A DNA stretch of 64,000 nt, from assembly GCF_013181195.1 (NCBI RefSeq), contig NZ_SMZP01000002.1, positions 310,001 to 374,000 of the forward strand, read 5' to 3'. This DNA is from Caulobacter sp. RHG1 (GTDB taxonomy: Bacteria > Pseudomonadota > Alphaproteobacteria > Caulobacterales > Caulobacteraceae). Under the pieces are notes generated by a model, which was not told the origin of the DNA, did no database searches, and saw only the letters and a list, made by a program, of their open reading frames with translations. Below are positions 34,063 to 42,430 of the stretch, piece by piece. Position 1 is the stretch's first letter. Every line of letters starts with the position of its first letter. Position numbers and translations under genes: made by a program.

Positions 34063-35642
34063 TCGATCGGGCCAAGGCTTTCCTGAAGCGCCGCTGGCCG
34101 CGCCTGCGGCTGAGGGTAATCCTGTTCGCCGTGCTCTTCTTCGCCGCCGCCATGCCGGGGATCAGCGCGATCTTCTTGCGCGTCTACGAGAACACCCTGG
34201 TGCGCCAGACTGAGGCCGAACTGGTGGCTCAAGGGGCGGCCCTGGCCGCCATGGCGGCCGTCAACTGGCCCGGCGCACCGCCGCCGCCAAACTCGTCTCC
34301 CGATCGCGCGGAACCCGGCTACTACGCTCCCGAGCCGACGACCCTGGATCTGCGCACCGCCAGCATCCTGCCCGAGCGCCCGGTCCCGAGCGCCAACGGC
34401 AAGGTCGCCGACCCGGCCGCGACGCGCGTGGCCCATGTGTTGGACCCGGTCATCGAGCGCACGGCCCGCACGACCCTGGCCTCGATCGTGGTCCTGGATG
34501 GCTATGGCGTGGTCGCGCGGGGCTATGGCCTCGGCGGCGATCTTTCGGCCTTGCCGGAAGTCCGGGAGGCCATGGCCGGGCGTCCGAGGACGGTCGTCCG
34601 TCACAACGGCGACTATCGCCCCAGCTACGCCTTCGAATGGCTGAGCCGGGCGTCGGATGTCCGTCTACACCACGCCCGACCGATCCTCGTCGGCGACCGG
34701 GTGGTCGGGGTCATCCTGCTCTCCCGTTCGCCCCGCGCGCTGTTCCGCGGGCTCTACGAGGATCGCGGCAAGATTATCCTGGGCGTGGCAGGCATCTTCG
34801 CCATCCTCGTCCTGCTGTCGGGCCTGGTCTCGCGCGGCGTGACCCGGCCGATCGAGGCCCTGAGCGCGGCCTCGCGGGATATGGCGACCGGGCACGGCGC
34901 GCCGCCAGAGACGCCGACGACGGCGGCCCTGGAGATCCAGGCCCTGTATGACGACTTCCGCGCCATGGCCCAGGCCATCGATCGCCGATCGAGCTATTTG
35001 CGCGATTTCGCCACCGCCGTCAGCCACGAGTTCAAGACACCGCTGGCCGGGATCGCCGGCGCCGTGGAATTGCTGCAGGACCACGGCGAGACCATGACTC
35101 CGGAAGAGCGACGGCGCTTCCTGGACAACGCCGGCGCTGACACGGCGCGGCTGTCCCTGCTGGTCACGCGCCTCCTGGATTTGGCCCGCGCCGACATGGC
35201 CCGCGCGGAAACGAACGCGGCGACCAGCATTCTCGCTCCGCTTCGCCGCGCCGCCGACGCAGCCGTCGGCCGGTCCTTCAAGGTCGAGCTGCGCGTGTCG
35301 GACGAGACGCCGCTCGCGGCGGTTTCCGAAGCGACCCTGGACACCGTACTCAGCGTGCTCTTGCAGAACAGCCGCCAGGCTGGGGCCTCTGTCGTCGTTG
35401 TCACTGTGGACGAGACGCCGGACACGATCCGGCTGCACATCAGCGACGACGGCCCCGGCGTCCCCACCGCCGATCGCGGCCGGCTGTTCGAGGCCTTCTT
35501 CACCAGTCGACGCAGCGAGGGTGGTACGGGCCTGGGCCTGTCGATCGCCCGATCCCTGCTCGCCGCCAGCCACGGCGCGATCCAGCTGGTCGAGAGCGAC
35601 GCCGGCGCGGCGTTCGAGGTGACCCTACCTCGCGCCGCCTAG
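34059..35642 (+). CDS. Sensor histidine kinase
   Basis: This encodes about 527 residues. I chose the TTG at 34059, which overlaps the response-regulator stop (TTGA) like the other couplings in this operon; a GTG at 34041 is the alternative. It has an N-terminal transmembrane helix (VILFAVLFFAAAMPGISAIF), a periplasmic sensor of about 200 residues, a second helix (IILGVAGIFAILVLLSGLV), a HAMP-like linker, HisKA with His323 (SHEFKTPLAG), and HATPase with NSRQAGAS, ISDDGPGV and GGTGLGLSIA. It resembles CreC-type kinases. The stimulus is unknown. Its operon starts with the DUF4173 membrane protein. Confidence 0.9.
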   Translation: MIDRAKAFLKRRWPRLRLRVILFAVLFFAAAMPGISAIFLRVYENTLVRQTEAELVAQGAALAAMAAVNWPGAPPPPNSSPDRAEPGYYAPEPTTLDLRTASILPERPVPSANGKVADPAATRVAHVLDPVIERTARTTLASIVVLDGYGVVARGYGLGGDLSALPEVREAMAGRPRTVVRHNGDYRPSYAFEWLSRASDVRLHHARPILVGDRVVGVILLSRSPRALFRGLYEDRGKIILGVAGIFAILVLLSGLVSRGVTRPIEALSAASRDMATGHGAPPETPTTAALEIQALYDDFRAMAQAIDRRSSYLRDFATAVSHEFKTPLAGIAGAVELLQDHGETMTPEERRRFLDNAGADTARLSLLVTRLLDLARADMARAETNAATSILAPLRRAADAAVGRSFKVELRVSDETPLAAVSEATLDTVLSVLLQNSRQAGASVVVVTVDETPDTIRLHISDDGPGVPTADRGRLFEAFFTSRRSEGGTGLGLSIARSLLAASHGAIQLVESDAGAAFEVTLPRAA

Positions 35643-35734
35643 GTTCTGCACGCCGTCTCCATCGGATCTCGACATCGACAGCGGTCGCGCCTGCACCGCC
35701 TCGCGCCATGCTCCTGGCTCAGGGAGGATACGAC

Positions 35735-35932
35735 ATGGATGACGATGGCTTCGGCTCGCCCTATCGGCTGGCGGTGTGCGAGGAGCGCGGGGCTTGGAGT
35801 TGGACGCTCCTGCGCGGCGAGGCAGTGGCTATGACGGGCCAGGCGCCTGGTCTGGAAGAGGCTGTCCGCCACGCCGCGTTCGCCGCGGGCGCCCATGCTG
35901 CGTTCGAGAGGATCGGGCGAAAGCGCTTCTAG
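35735..35932 (+). CDS. Small conserved-looking protein, unknown function
   Basis: This 65-residue protein starts at an ATG with a strong AGGGAGGA Shine-Dalgarno seven bases upstream; an earlier in-frame ATG (35708) lacks one. The sequence (PYRLAVCEERGAWSWTLLRG) suggests a small beta-sheet domain followed by a helix rich in Ala. No transmembrane segment or signal peptide. It stands alone after the histidine kinase and converges on the DUF2252 gene. Confidence 0.65.
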   Translation: MDDDGFGSPYRLAVCEERGAWSWTLLRGEAVAMTGQAPGLEEAVRHAAFAAGAHAAFERIGRKRF

Positions 35933-35994
35933 TGCGGTCAAATGGACCGCGCCCGATCCAAGAGACCAAGCCCTATCGTCGGGCAAGTCGCGCT

Positions 35995-37239
35995 CTAGCT
36001 TTTGGGTTGCGCCAGGCCCAAGGCATAGCGACGACAGTGTTCCAGATAAGCCGCCTCGTGGACTGCAACGAGGTCCACAACGCTCGACCATAGCCAAGAC
36101 GGCGCATCCAGCGCCCCCGAACGGTTGCGCGCCAGGTCGGCGATCCAGGCCTTGCGCGTGGCGGCGTCCATCTGCCGGCCATGCGCGTCGCCGACCACGC
36201 GCGCGAGTGAACGGGCCGCATCCATGGCCTCAGTCGGCTCTAGACCCACAACCTCCAGCTTCATGTCCTGCGGCATCAGCTCGCGCACGAAGACGGCCTT
36301 GTCGAGCAGACGGCCAGCCGCCATGCGTTGGCCAAGGTTCGGCGACAGCGCCCTCGCCCCGGCCACCACCCGCTCTGCGTTGCCGCGTGGCATGGCCGCG
36401 CCCGCCTCCCGCGGTGCGGCGGCCTTGATCGCCTCCTTGATGTCCAGAAAGCAGATGTCGGGCGGTCCATCGCCGCCATCGACCTCCAGCAGCGCGGCGA
36501 ACCGCAGGCGGCCCAGGGAACTGCAGCCCTTTACCCAATAGGCGGCGTCCAGCATCCGGATCTCGTCCTTGCGCCCGCGCGACTTCAGACTGGTCACCAG
36601 GTCGCGCACCGGCGGGCTGGCGCAGATCGCTTCAATCTCGTGGCGTTCGGTGCAGGTAATGGGCCAGAAGTGCTTGCCGATCGAGATTTCCGGCCGCACG
36701 CCCGCCAGCCGATCATTGGCCAGGTGCTTCCAGGTTCGGCGATCGGCCTGGCGCAGGACCGCGCCGATCATCGGCGGATGCGGGGCCTCCTGATCGAAGT
36801 CGGCGGCCAGCGCCTCTTCATAGCCCACGATCATGGCCTCCAGCATCTGGGCGGTGATCACGCCCGGCAGATCCGAACCGCGCGCGGCCGACGCCAGGGA
36901 TAGTCCCAGCCGGATCAGGTCGTGGGCGGGATTGCCGACCACGGTCTGGTCGAGATCGCGGATCTGGATGTCGACCCGCCCCTTGGCGTTGGCCAGGGGG
37001 CCGAGGTTGCCCAGATGGCAATCGCCGCAGATCCAGACGGACGGTCCGCTCGGCAAGATCGAGGCGCGCGTCCCCAGCCACTCGTAGAACTTGACGGTGC
37101 TGCCTCGAACATAGGCGTGGGCCGAGCGCGCCATTTTGAGGTTTCGGGTGCGCGCCAGGATCGGACCACGCTCACCGGGCTTCACCGCCTGGGCGCGCCG
37201 CGCGGCCCTCAGTCGGTCCAGGCGCTCGGCCTTGCTCAA
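35995..37239 (-). CDS. DUF2252-family protein
   Basis: This 414-residue protein matches DUF2252: MARSAHAYVRGSTVKFYEWL, then ICGDCHLGNLG and IRDLDQTVVGNPAHDLIRL, which resemble a protein-kinase-like/aminoglycoside-phosphotransferase catalytic site (D-H-N and D-D motifs). The biochemical activity of the family is not established. It overlaps the end of the DUF1206 gene by four bases (ATGA), so both are co-translated. The neighbourhood (DUF1206, CsbD-like, catalase) suggests a stress role. Confidence 0.88.
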   Translation of the reverse strand: MSKAERLDRLRAARRAQAVKPGERGPILARTRNLKMARSAHAYVRGSTVKFYEWLGTRASILPSGPSVWICGDCHLGNLGPLANAKGRVDIQIRDLDQTVVGNPAHDLIRLGLSLASAARGSDLPGVITAQMLEAMIVGYEEALAADFDQEAPHPPMIGAVLRQADRRTWKHLANDRLAGVRPEISIGKHFWPITCTERHEIEAICASPPVRDLVTSLKSRGRKDEIRMLDAAYWVKGCSSLGRLRFAALLEVDGGDGPPDICFLDIKEAIKAAAPREAGAAMPRGNAERVVAGARALSPNLGQRMAAGRLLDKAVFVRELMPQDMKLEVVGLEPTEAMDAARSLARVVGDAHGRQMDAATRKAWIADLARNRSGALDAPSWLWSSVVDLVAVHEAAYLEHCRRYALGLAQPKS

Positions 37240-38105
37240 GACGCCAGCGCCAGGCTGGGATGGATATGCCGAAAGCGGGCTTCAACGAAACCGAACAAGC
37301 CAAAGGCGATCAGGCCGAGGGCCACCAGACCCAGCATCCAGGATCCGAAAGGCTGAGCTTCAAGCGCCTGCAGCGCGCCGCCCCAGCTGCGCGCATCGCG
37401 GCTGCGCGCCTCCAGACCCGCCAGGATCAGAAATATACCCGCCGGCAAAGTCGCCAGCCCTCTCGCCGCGTAGCCGACCTTGGCCATCGGCACGACCCAG
37501 CGGCAGATCCGGTCGTCACAGCGCAAGCGCTTGGCGAAGTCCTGGGCTAGGCCCTGGACGACGTTGCCGATACCGACGCCCAGCATCACGGCACCCGCCA
37601 GGAGCAACAGGATTTCACCATATGGCAGAGCCAGAACGGTGGCTGCCGCCCCACGTGCGGTCTGTTCCTCGTCAGCCTCTCCGACATCCTCGAACGCGTC
37701 GAGTAGTTCCAGCGCCCAGAAGCCAAGGCCGCCATAGATCAGGCCGCTGACCGCCTGCCCAATCCGAACCGCGACGCCCTTGGGCGAAGCGCCATGCTGG
37801 TCCGCGTCGAAGATCGCTTGCAAGGCACGCCAGACGGCAAAGGCCAGCAGGCCCACCGCGACAATGCCAACCAAGGCCAGGCCAAGCGGCCAGCCCGCCC
37901 AGGCCGCCAGCATCGCCTTGGCCCCTTGGGCCCGTGGCGTCACGTCGGTCGCCGCCAGCAGGACGATCACCCCAAGACCGACATAGACCAGCCCGCGCGC
38001 CGCATAACCCAGGCGAGACGCCCCTTCGAGCACCCACGTCACGTTCAGCGTCGCCGCCAAGCGCCGCGGCGTCCGCACGATCCTCGCCAAATCCATCAAT
38101 TTCAC
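37236..38105 (-). CDS. DUF1206-family membrane protein
   Basis: This 289-residue protein has six predicted transmembrane helices arranged as three repeated pairs, the DUF1206 pattern. Each repeat begins with an RxGYAARG/G-L-Y-G-like motif (LGYAARGLVYVGLGVIVL; IGQAVSGLIYGGLGFW; VGYAARGLATLPAGIFLI). The function is unknown; members are often stress-associated in proteobacteria and actinobacteria. It is the first gene of a two-gene unit with DUF2252. Confidence 0.88.
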   Translation of the reverse strand: MKLMDLARIVRTPRRLAATLNVTWVLEGASRLGYAARGLVYVGLGVIVLLAATDVTPRAQGAKAMLAAWAGWPLGLALVGIVAVGLLAFAVWRALQAIFDADQHGASPKGVAVRIGQAVSGLIYGGLGFWALELLDAFEDVGEADEEQTARGAAATVLALPYGEILLLLAGAVMLGVGIGNVVQGLAQDFAKRLRCDDRICRWVVPMAKVGYAARGLATLPAGIFLILAGLEARSRDARSWGGALQALEAQPFGSWMLGLVALGLIAFGLFGFVEARFRHIHPSLALAS

Positions 38106-38122
38106 AGCCCCGCCAAAGGCGA

Positions 38123-38147
38123 CGCCCTCGGGGACGACCCGAGGGCG
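38123..38147. terminator. Strong hairpin downstream of the CsbD-like gene
   Basis: A perfect 10-bp stem, CGCCCTCGGG (38123-38132) with CCCGAGGGCG (38138-38147), encloses the 5-base loop GACGA. It sits 23 bases after the CsbD-like gene and before the DUF1206 gene on the same strand. The minus-strand sequence after the stem has only a short T-run, so termination efficiency is uncertain. Confidence 0.5.
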
Positions 38148-38170
38148 CGATGAGTCAACGCCTCGGGACG

Positions 38171-38518
38171 CTAGCGCGGAGCGCGGGTATAGACCGTCCT
38201 CGTACGGCCACGCAGCAGCAGCCCCAGCAACAGACCCACGCCGGCCGCGACGCCAAGCGCTTGCAGCGGGCGCGTCACAACATAGCCTTCAACCGTGTCG
38301 AGCTGTGTGTGGAGCTCGCCGCGCACGCTGCCGACGATCTCGTCGACGGCTTCGAGAAGGCTGCTCTTGGCTTCACCGAAGGCGTGCTGCGCCGCACCGG
38401 CGGCTTGGTTGATCTTGCCCTTACCCTGCAGGGCCGTGTCGCCCGTCAGGCCACCGACAGCGTCCTGCACCCGACCAAAGCCTTGCTTGGCCACACCCAT
38501 CACTTGATCGTCCATCAT
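38171..38518 (-). CDS. CsbD/DUF883-like stress protein
   Basis: This 115-residue protein has a CsbD-like N-terminal half (AVGGLTGDTALQGKGKINQA) fused to a DUF883-like C-terminus ending in a single hydrophobic helix (PLQALGVAAGVGLLLGLLL) and a basic tail. DUF883 (ElaB/YqjD) proteins anchor in the inner membrane and may bind ribosomes; CsbD proteins are general-stress products. The Shine-Dalgarno is AGGAG. The candidate general-stress promoter (GGAAC-N16-GGTT, 38568-38592) lies just upstream. Confidence 0.8.
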   Translation of the reverse strand: MMDDQVMGVAKQGFGRVQDAVGGLTGDTALQGKGKINQAAGAAQHAFGEAKSSLLEAVDEIVGSVRGELHTQLDTVEGYVVTRPLQALGVAAGVGLLLGLLLRGRTRTVYTRAPR

Positions 38519-38567
38519 CTGCTCCTGCGGCGCTGAAAGCCCGCGTCTGTCGCGGCGCTATCCCCCA

Positions 38568-38592
38568 AACCCGCGCCCATGGTCGCGGTTCC
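38568..38592 (-). promoter_or_regulatory. Candidate EcfG/SigT promoter of the CsbD-like gene
   Basis: On the minus strand GGAAC (38592-38588) is followed after 16 bases by GGTT (38571-38568). The alphaproteobacterial general-stress sigma factor recognises GGAAC-N16/17-CGTT; one position of the -10 differs. The implied 5' leader is about 40 nt. The gene is of a stress-induced type, which supports the call. Confidence 0.5.
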
Positions 38593-38695
38593 AGATCAAA
38601 CGTCGACCCAGGGCGGCAAGCTCAAAGCTAAGGCTCAGCGGCGGCGGAACTGCAAAGGACTTGGAGAGCTAACTCTCGCTCATAGAGAGGCCCTG

Positions 38696-39910
38696 ATGAC
38701 CGGAACCACGATCAAGCGCGATCTCAGAACAGGCCGATCGCTGTGGGCCGACAGCCCTGGATTGGGCGTGCCCGTACGGCCACTGGACGCCGCGATCAGC
38801 GTTGATGTCGCCATCGTCGGGGCAGGCATCAGCGGCGCCTTCATGGCTCACGCGCTGTCGAAGGATCACGCGGTCGCGGTGCTGGACCGCCGCGCGCCCC
38901 TGATGGGGTCGACCCTGGCGTCGACGGCGTTGCTGCAGTGGGAGATCGATCTGCCGCTGACGACGCTCACCCAGAAGATCGGCGTAGCCAACGCCAAGCG
39001 GGCTTATCTCAGGTCCCGCCAGGCGGTGGACGCCCTGAAGCAGATCGTCGCCGAAGAGCGCATCGTCTGCGGGCTGAAGGACAAGTCTTCGCTCTATCTG
39101 GCGGGCGACGCTTATGGCTGTCGCGCGTTGGAAGCCGAGGCGGACGCCCGCGCGGCGATCGGCCTGGATAGCCAGTCCTTGAGCGCGGCAGCCTTGAGCG
39201 AGCGGTTCGGCGTGACGCGAACGGGCGCCATCCTTTCAAGCGGTTCGGCGAGCGGCGATCCCGCCCGACTGGCGGCAGCGCTTCTGAGACGCGCCCATGC
39301 GAACGGCGCGCGGATCTGGTCGCCTGTCGAGGTGATGCAAGTCGTCAGCGATCCAGACGGGGTGACGCTGCTGACCGATGCGGGTCACGCGGTGCGGGCC
39401 AAGTCGGTGGTGTTCTGCTGCGGCTACGAGTTCCCCAAGGGTGTCCCGACCCCGGGGGCAGAGATCATCTCGACCTGGGCGATGGCGTCCAAGCCGCGCC
39501 AGCGTTGTCCTACCTGGCTGAAGGACACGGTGATCTGGGAGGCGTCCAACCCGTACCTCTATCTGCGTATGGGCGGTGACGGTCGCCTGATCGTCGGCGG
39601 CGAAGACGAAGCCTCTGCGACCGCCCACCAGGACAAAGCGAAGCTGAAGCGCAAAAGCGAGATCCTCACCGGAAAGCTGCAACGGCTTCTGCCGGATGTA
39701 TCGTTCGAGCTCGATTATGGCTGGGCCGGCGCCTTTGGCGAGAGCGCGACGGGGCTGCCCAGCATAGGCCCCGTGGAGAGCATGGATCATACCTGGGCCG
39801 TCATGGGCTTTGGCGGCAACGGCATCACCTATTCGGTAATCGCCTCGCAGATCGTCGCGGCCGAAATCCGAGGTGAACGCGACCCTGACGCCGACCTCTA
39901 TCGAGCCTGA
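38696..39910 (+). CDS. FAD-dependent amino-acid/glycine oxidase-like oxidoreductase
   Basis: This encodes 404 residues from the ATG at 38696 with a GAGAGG Shine-Dalgarno. The FAD-binding Rossmann motif VDVAIVGAGISGAFMAHALS lies near residue 35. The DAO fold continues to a C-terminal FGGNGITYSVIASQIVA, which closes the FAD site. It probably oxidises an amino acid or related amine (DadA/glycine-oxidase family) and makes H2O2; the KatE-type catalase encoded convergently downstream could remove it. No signal peptide. Confidence 0.85.
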   Translation: MTGTTIKRDLRTGRSLWADSPGLGVPVRPLDAAISVDVAIVGAGISGAFMAHALSKDHAVAVLDRRAPLMGSTLASTALLQWEIDLPLTTLTQKIGVANAKRAYLRSRQAVDALKQIVAEERIVCGLKDKSSLYLAGDAYGCRALEAEADARAAIGLDSQSLSAAALSERFGVTRTGAILSSGSASGDPARLAAALLRRAHANGARIWSPVEVMQVVSDPDGVTLLTDAGHAVRAKSVVFCCGYEFPKGVPTPGAEIISTWAMASKPRQRCPTWLKDTVIWEASNPYLYLRMGGDGRLIVGGEDEASATAHQDKAKLKRKSEILTGKLQRLLPDVSFELDYGWAGAFGESATGLPSIGPVESMDHTWAVMGFGGNGITYSVIASQIVAAEIRGERDPDADLYRA

Positions 39911-39913
39911 CCC

Positions 39914-39942
39914 AGGTGACGCTCGCACCACGAGCGTCACCT
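39914..39942. terminator. Bidirectional hairpin between convergent genes
   Basis: A perfect 12-bp stem, AGGTGACGCTCG (39914-39925) with CGAGCGTCACCT (39931-39942), has a 5-base loop. It lies between the ends of the FAD oxidoreductase (+) and katE (-). It lacks a clear U-run on either strand, but its position and strength suit a shared terminator. Confidence 0.6.
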
Positions 39943-39950
39943 CATCAAGG

Positions 39951-42044
39951 CTAGGCTAGCACGCGCACCTTCGGCTCGCGATCCCAGAAGCGCTTGGCCG
40001 CCGCAGCGATGAAATCGCCGCCCAAGTCAGTCACGCCTCCGTCTGGCTCGACGCCGGCCTTGTCGAGCAACGGCTGAGCCGCCTCTGTCGCGCCAATGGC
40101 TTTCAGGTGGCCGAACGCATCCATGACGAATTGGACGGCGGCGGCCTCCTTGAGCAGGGCCGAGCAGCCGTCCTCGGAGAGAACAAGCGCGATGGCGTCG
40201 ACAGTCACGGACGGCGTCCCAGCCAGCTGGCCGTCAGCCGGTATCAAGGTTCCGTCTGCGCCCTTGGCCCCGCCGATTTTCGGGGCGATGACCTTGGCCA
40301 CCGCGCCGGCCTTCTTGATCGCCGCCTTCAGCTTGTCGACCGCCTTGGCGTCCGACCCGTCTGCGACAAGCACGCCGATGACGTGGCCCTTGATGTCGGT
40401 CGGTTCCAGCGGACCGTTGATGATCCGCAAGGCCGGCGACAGCTCCAGGTCCTGGACCGGAACCGCTGCTTTCGAGGCCTTGGGAACGGGCATGTTCAGG
40501 CCCGCGCCGACCCGCTTGGCGAGGTCAGGGTCGACATTGACCAGGTTGGACAGCATCCGCGTCCGCACCGCCTCGATGCCGACTTTGGAAAGCTCGAACA
40601 CCAGGGCAGAGGCCAGGTGAGCTTGCTCGGCCGGGTCCAGCGAACGGAAGAACAAACGCGCTTGGCTGTAGTGGTCGGCGAAGCTCTCGGGACGGACCCG
40701 CAACTTCTCCACACCCAGGTCGCCGCCAGCGCTGGTGGTTCGGAATCCAGTCACCGGGCACTCACGCGGCCCGCCCTCCTCGCTCGCCGTCTCCGCCAAG
40801 CTGTTGGGCTCATAGTTGGCGCGCCCCTTGGGCTGCAGCATCTGCATCATGCCGTCGCGCTGGAAGTTCATCACCGGGCACTTGGGCGCATTGACCGGGA
40901 TCTGATGGAAGTTGGCCGTGCCCAGCCGGCTCTTCTGTGTGTCGAGGTAGGAGAACAGGCGTCCCTGCAGCAGGGGGTCCTCGGTGAAGTCGACGCCCGG
41001 CACGATATTGCCGGGACAGAAGGCCACCTGCTCGGTTTCGGCGAAGAAATTGTCGGGATAGCGATCCAGCACCATTCGGCCAATCGGCTGCACCGGCAGC
41101 ACCTCTTCGGGGATGATCTTGGTCGGGTCCAGCACATCGAACGGCAGGCTGTCGGCGAAGGCCTGGTCGAAGGCCTGGACGCCCAGCTCCCACTCGGGGA
41201 AGTCGCCGCGCTGGATGGCCTCGAAAAGGTCGCGCCGCTGGAAGTCGGGATCGGCGCCGGCGATCTTCACCGCCTCGTCCCAGATCGTCGAGGCCACGCC
41301 CTGCTTGGGTTTCCAGTGGAACTTGACGAAGGTGACCTTGTCCTTGGCGTCGACCAACCGGAAGGTGTGGACCCCAAAGCCCTGCATGGTGCGCAAAGAG
41401 CGCGGGATGGTCCGGTCGCTCATCGCCCACATGATCATGTGGGTGGCCTCGGGCATCAGGCTGATGAAGTCCCAGAAGGTGTCGTGGGCGCTGGCGGCCT
41501 GCGGATAGCCGCGATCGGCCTCCATCTTCACCGAATGGACGAGGTCGGGGAACTTCATGGCGTCCTGGATGAAGAACACCGGGATGTTGTTGCCCACGAG
41601 ATCCCAGTTGCCCTGCTGGGTGTAGAACTTCACCGCGAAGCCGCGCACATCGCGGGGCGTGTCGACGCTGCCCGCGCCGCCGGCCACCGTGGAGAAGCGC
41701 ACGAAGACCGGGGTCCTCTCGCCGGGGCACTGGAAAAGGTCGGCCTTCGACAGCTTGGCCGCGCCCTCATAGGCCTCGAAGTAACCGTGCGCGGCTGAGC
41801 CGCGGGCATGGACGATGCGCTCGGGAATCCGCTCGTGATCGAAGTGGAAGATCTTCTCGCGAAGGACGAAGTCCTCCAGCAGCACCGGCCCACGCGCGCC
41901 GGCCTTCAGTTGGTTCTGGTTGTCGGAAACGCGAATCCCCTGGTTGGTGGTCAGGTGGCCTGCGGAGCTATGCGGGCCGCCGTCGGGAACGCGCTGATGG
42001 GTCTCATCGCCCTCGCCGCGCTCGGTGGTGAAGCCGTCGTCCAT
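39951..42044 (-). CDS. katE: Large-subunit monofunctional catalase (HPII/KatE type)
   Basis: This encodes 697 residues; the ATG at 42042-42044 has a GAGGAGG Shine-Dalgarno. Longer upstream frame is open but not catalase-like. Catalytic His79 is in [14 protein letters not shown] and the Asn in [14 protein letters not shown]; the haem Tyr is in [10 protein letters not shown]. Residues about 550-697 form the flavodoxin/DJ-1-like C-terminal domain found only in large-subunit catalases ([20 protein letters not shown]). The enzyme dismutates H2O2 in the cytoplasm. A general-stress-type promoter (42077-42101) lies just upstream. Confidence 0.95.
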   Translation of the reverse strand: MDDGFTTERGEGDETHQRVPDGGPHSSAGHLTTNQGIRVSDNQNQLKAGARGPVLLEDFVLREKIFHFDHERIPERIVHARGSAAHGYFEAYEGAAKLSKADLFQCPGERTPVFVRFSTVAGGAGSVDTPRDVRGFAVKFYTQQGNWDLVGNNIPVFFIQDAMKFPDLVHSVKMEADRGYPQAASAHDTFWDFISLMPEATHMIMWAMSDRTIPRSLRTMQGFGVHTFRLVDAKDKVTFVKFHWKPKQGVASTIWDEAVKIAGADPDFQRRDLFEAIQRGDFPEWELGVQAFDQAFADSLPFDVLDPTKIIPEEVLPVQPIGRMVLDRYPDNFFAETEQVAFCPGNIVPGVDFTEDPLLQGRLFSYLDTQKSRLGTANFHQIPVNAPKCPVMNFQRDGMMQMLQPKGRANYEPNSLAETASEEGGPRECPVTGFRTTSAGGDLGVEKLRVRPESFADHYSQARLFFRSLDPAEQAHLASALVFELSKVGIEAVRTRMLSNLVNVDPDLAKRVGAGLNMPVPKASKAAVPVQDLELSPALRIINGPLEPTDIKGHVIGVLVADGSDAKAVDKLKAAIKKAGAVAKVIAPKIGGAKGADGTLIPADGQLAGTPSVTVDAIALVLSEDGCSALLKEAAAVQFVMDAFGHLKAIGATEAAQPLLDKAGVEPDGGVTDLGGDFIAAAAKRFWDREPKVRVLA

Positions 42045-42430
42045 GGTCGCCTCCTCGATCTGAAAATCGAGGGGCAAACTCGCCCTGGCCACGCCGGTTC
42101 CTAAAGCCAACCTTAGGCAAAGCGGAGCGGGTGAAACTTGCTCGCCTCCTCCTTTTTCACACCGCTTTTGCAGAACGCAGCGCCATTTGCTGTTTCGAGC
42201 ACTCTCCGGAATCGGGCGTTCAAGGGAGGTGCTGGCGTCGCAGGCGGGGGCCTTGGTCATCACTCCCGGACACCGGCGAACCCTATAACGACCGCTGGAG
42301 CTTTCGATACGTTCGGCGCAACAACGGGTGGCGATGCGCCAAGAGCTGTCGTTGGCAATCCACCAGGAAAGTGGCGGCTTCTCCGGCTTTTCGTGCTGGG
42401 CGGCTGGATCGCGCGACTTTCAGCATCGAG
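42045..42430. other. Intergenic region upstream of katE
   Basis: This 386-base gap between katE and the hydrolase end at 42431 contains the candidate katE promoter (42077-42101). The remaining 300 bases have open frames with no recognisable product. I see no other element. Confidence 0.5.
42077..42101 (-). promoter_or_regulatory. Candidate EcfG/SigT promoter of katE
   Basis: On the minus strand GGAAC (42101-42097) is followed after 16 bases by AGTT (42080-42077). It resembles the general-stress promoter GGAAC-N16/17-CGTT, with the GTT core intact. The start codon lies about 30 nt downstream. Catalase control by this sigma factor is common in alphaproteobacteria. Confidence 0.5.

Noticed and set aside
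38646..38670. GGAAC element upstream of the FAD oxidoreductase as a general-stress promoter
   Set aside because: Sixteen or seventeen bases downstream the sequence is AGCT/GCTA, without the GTT core.
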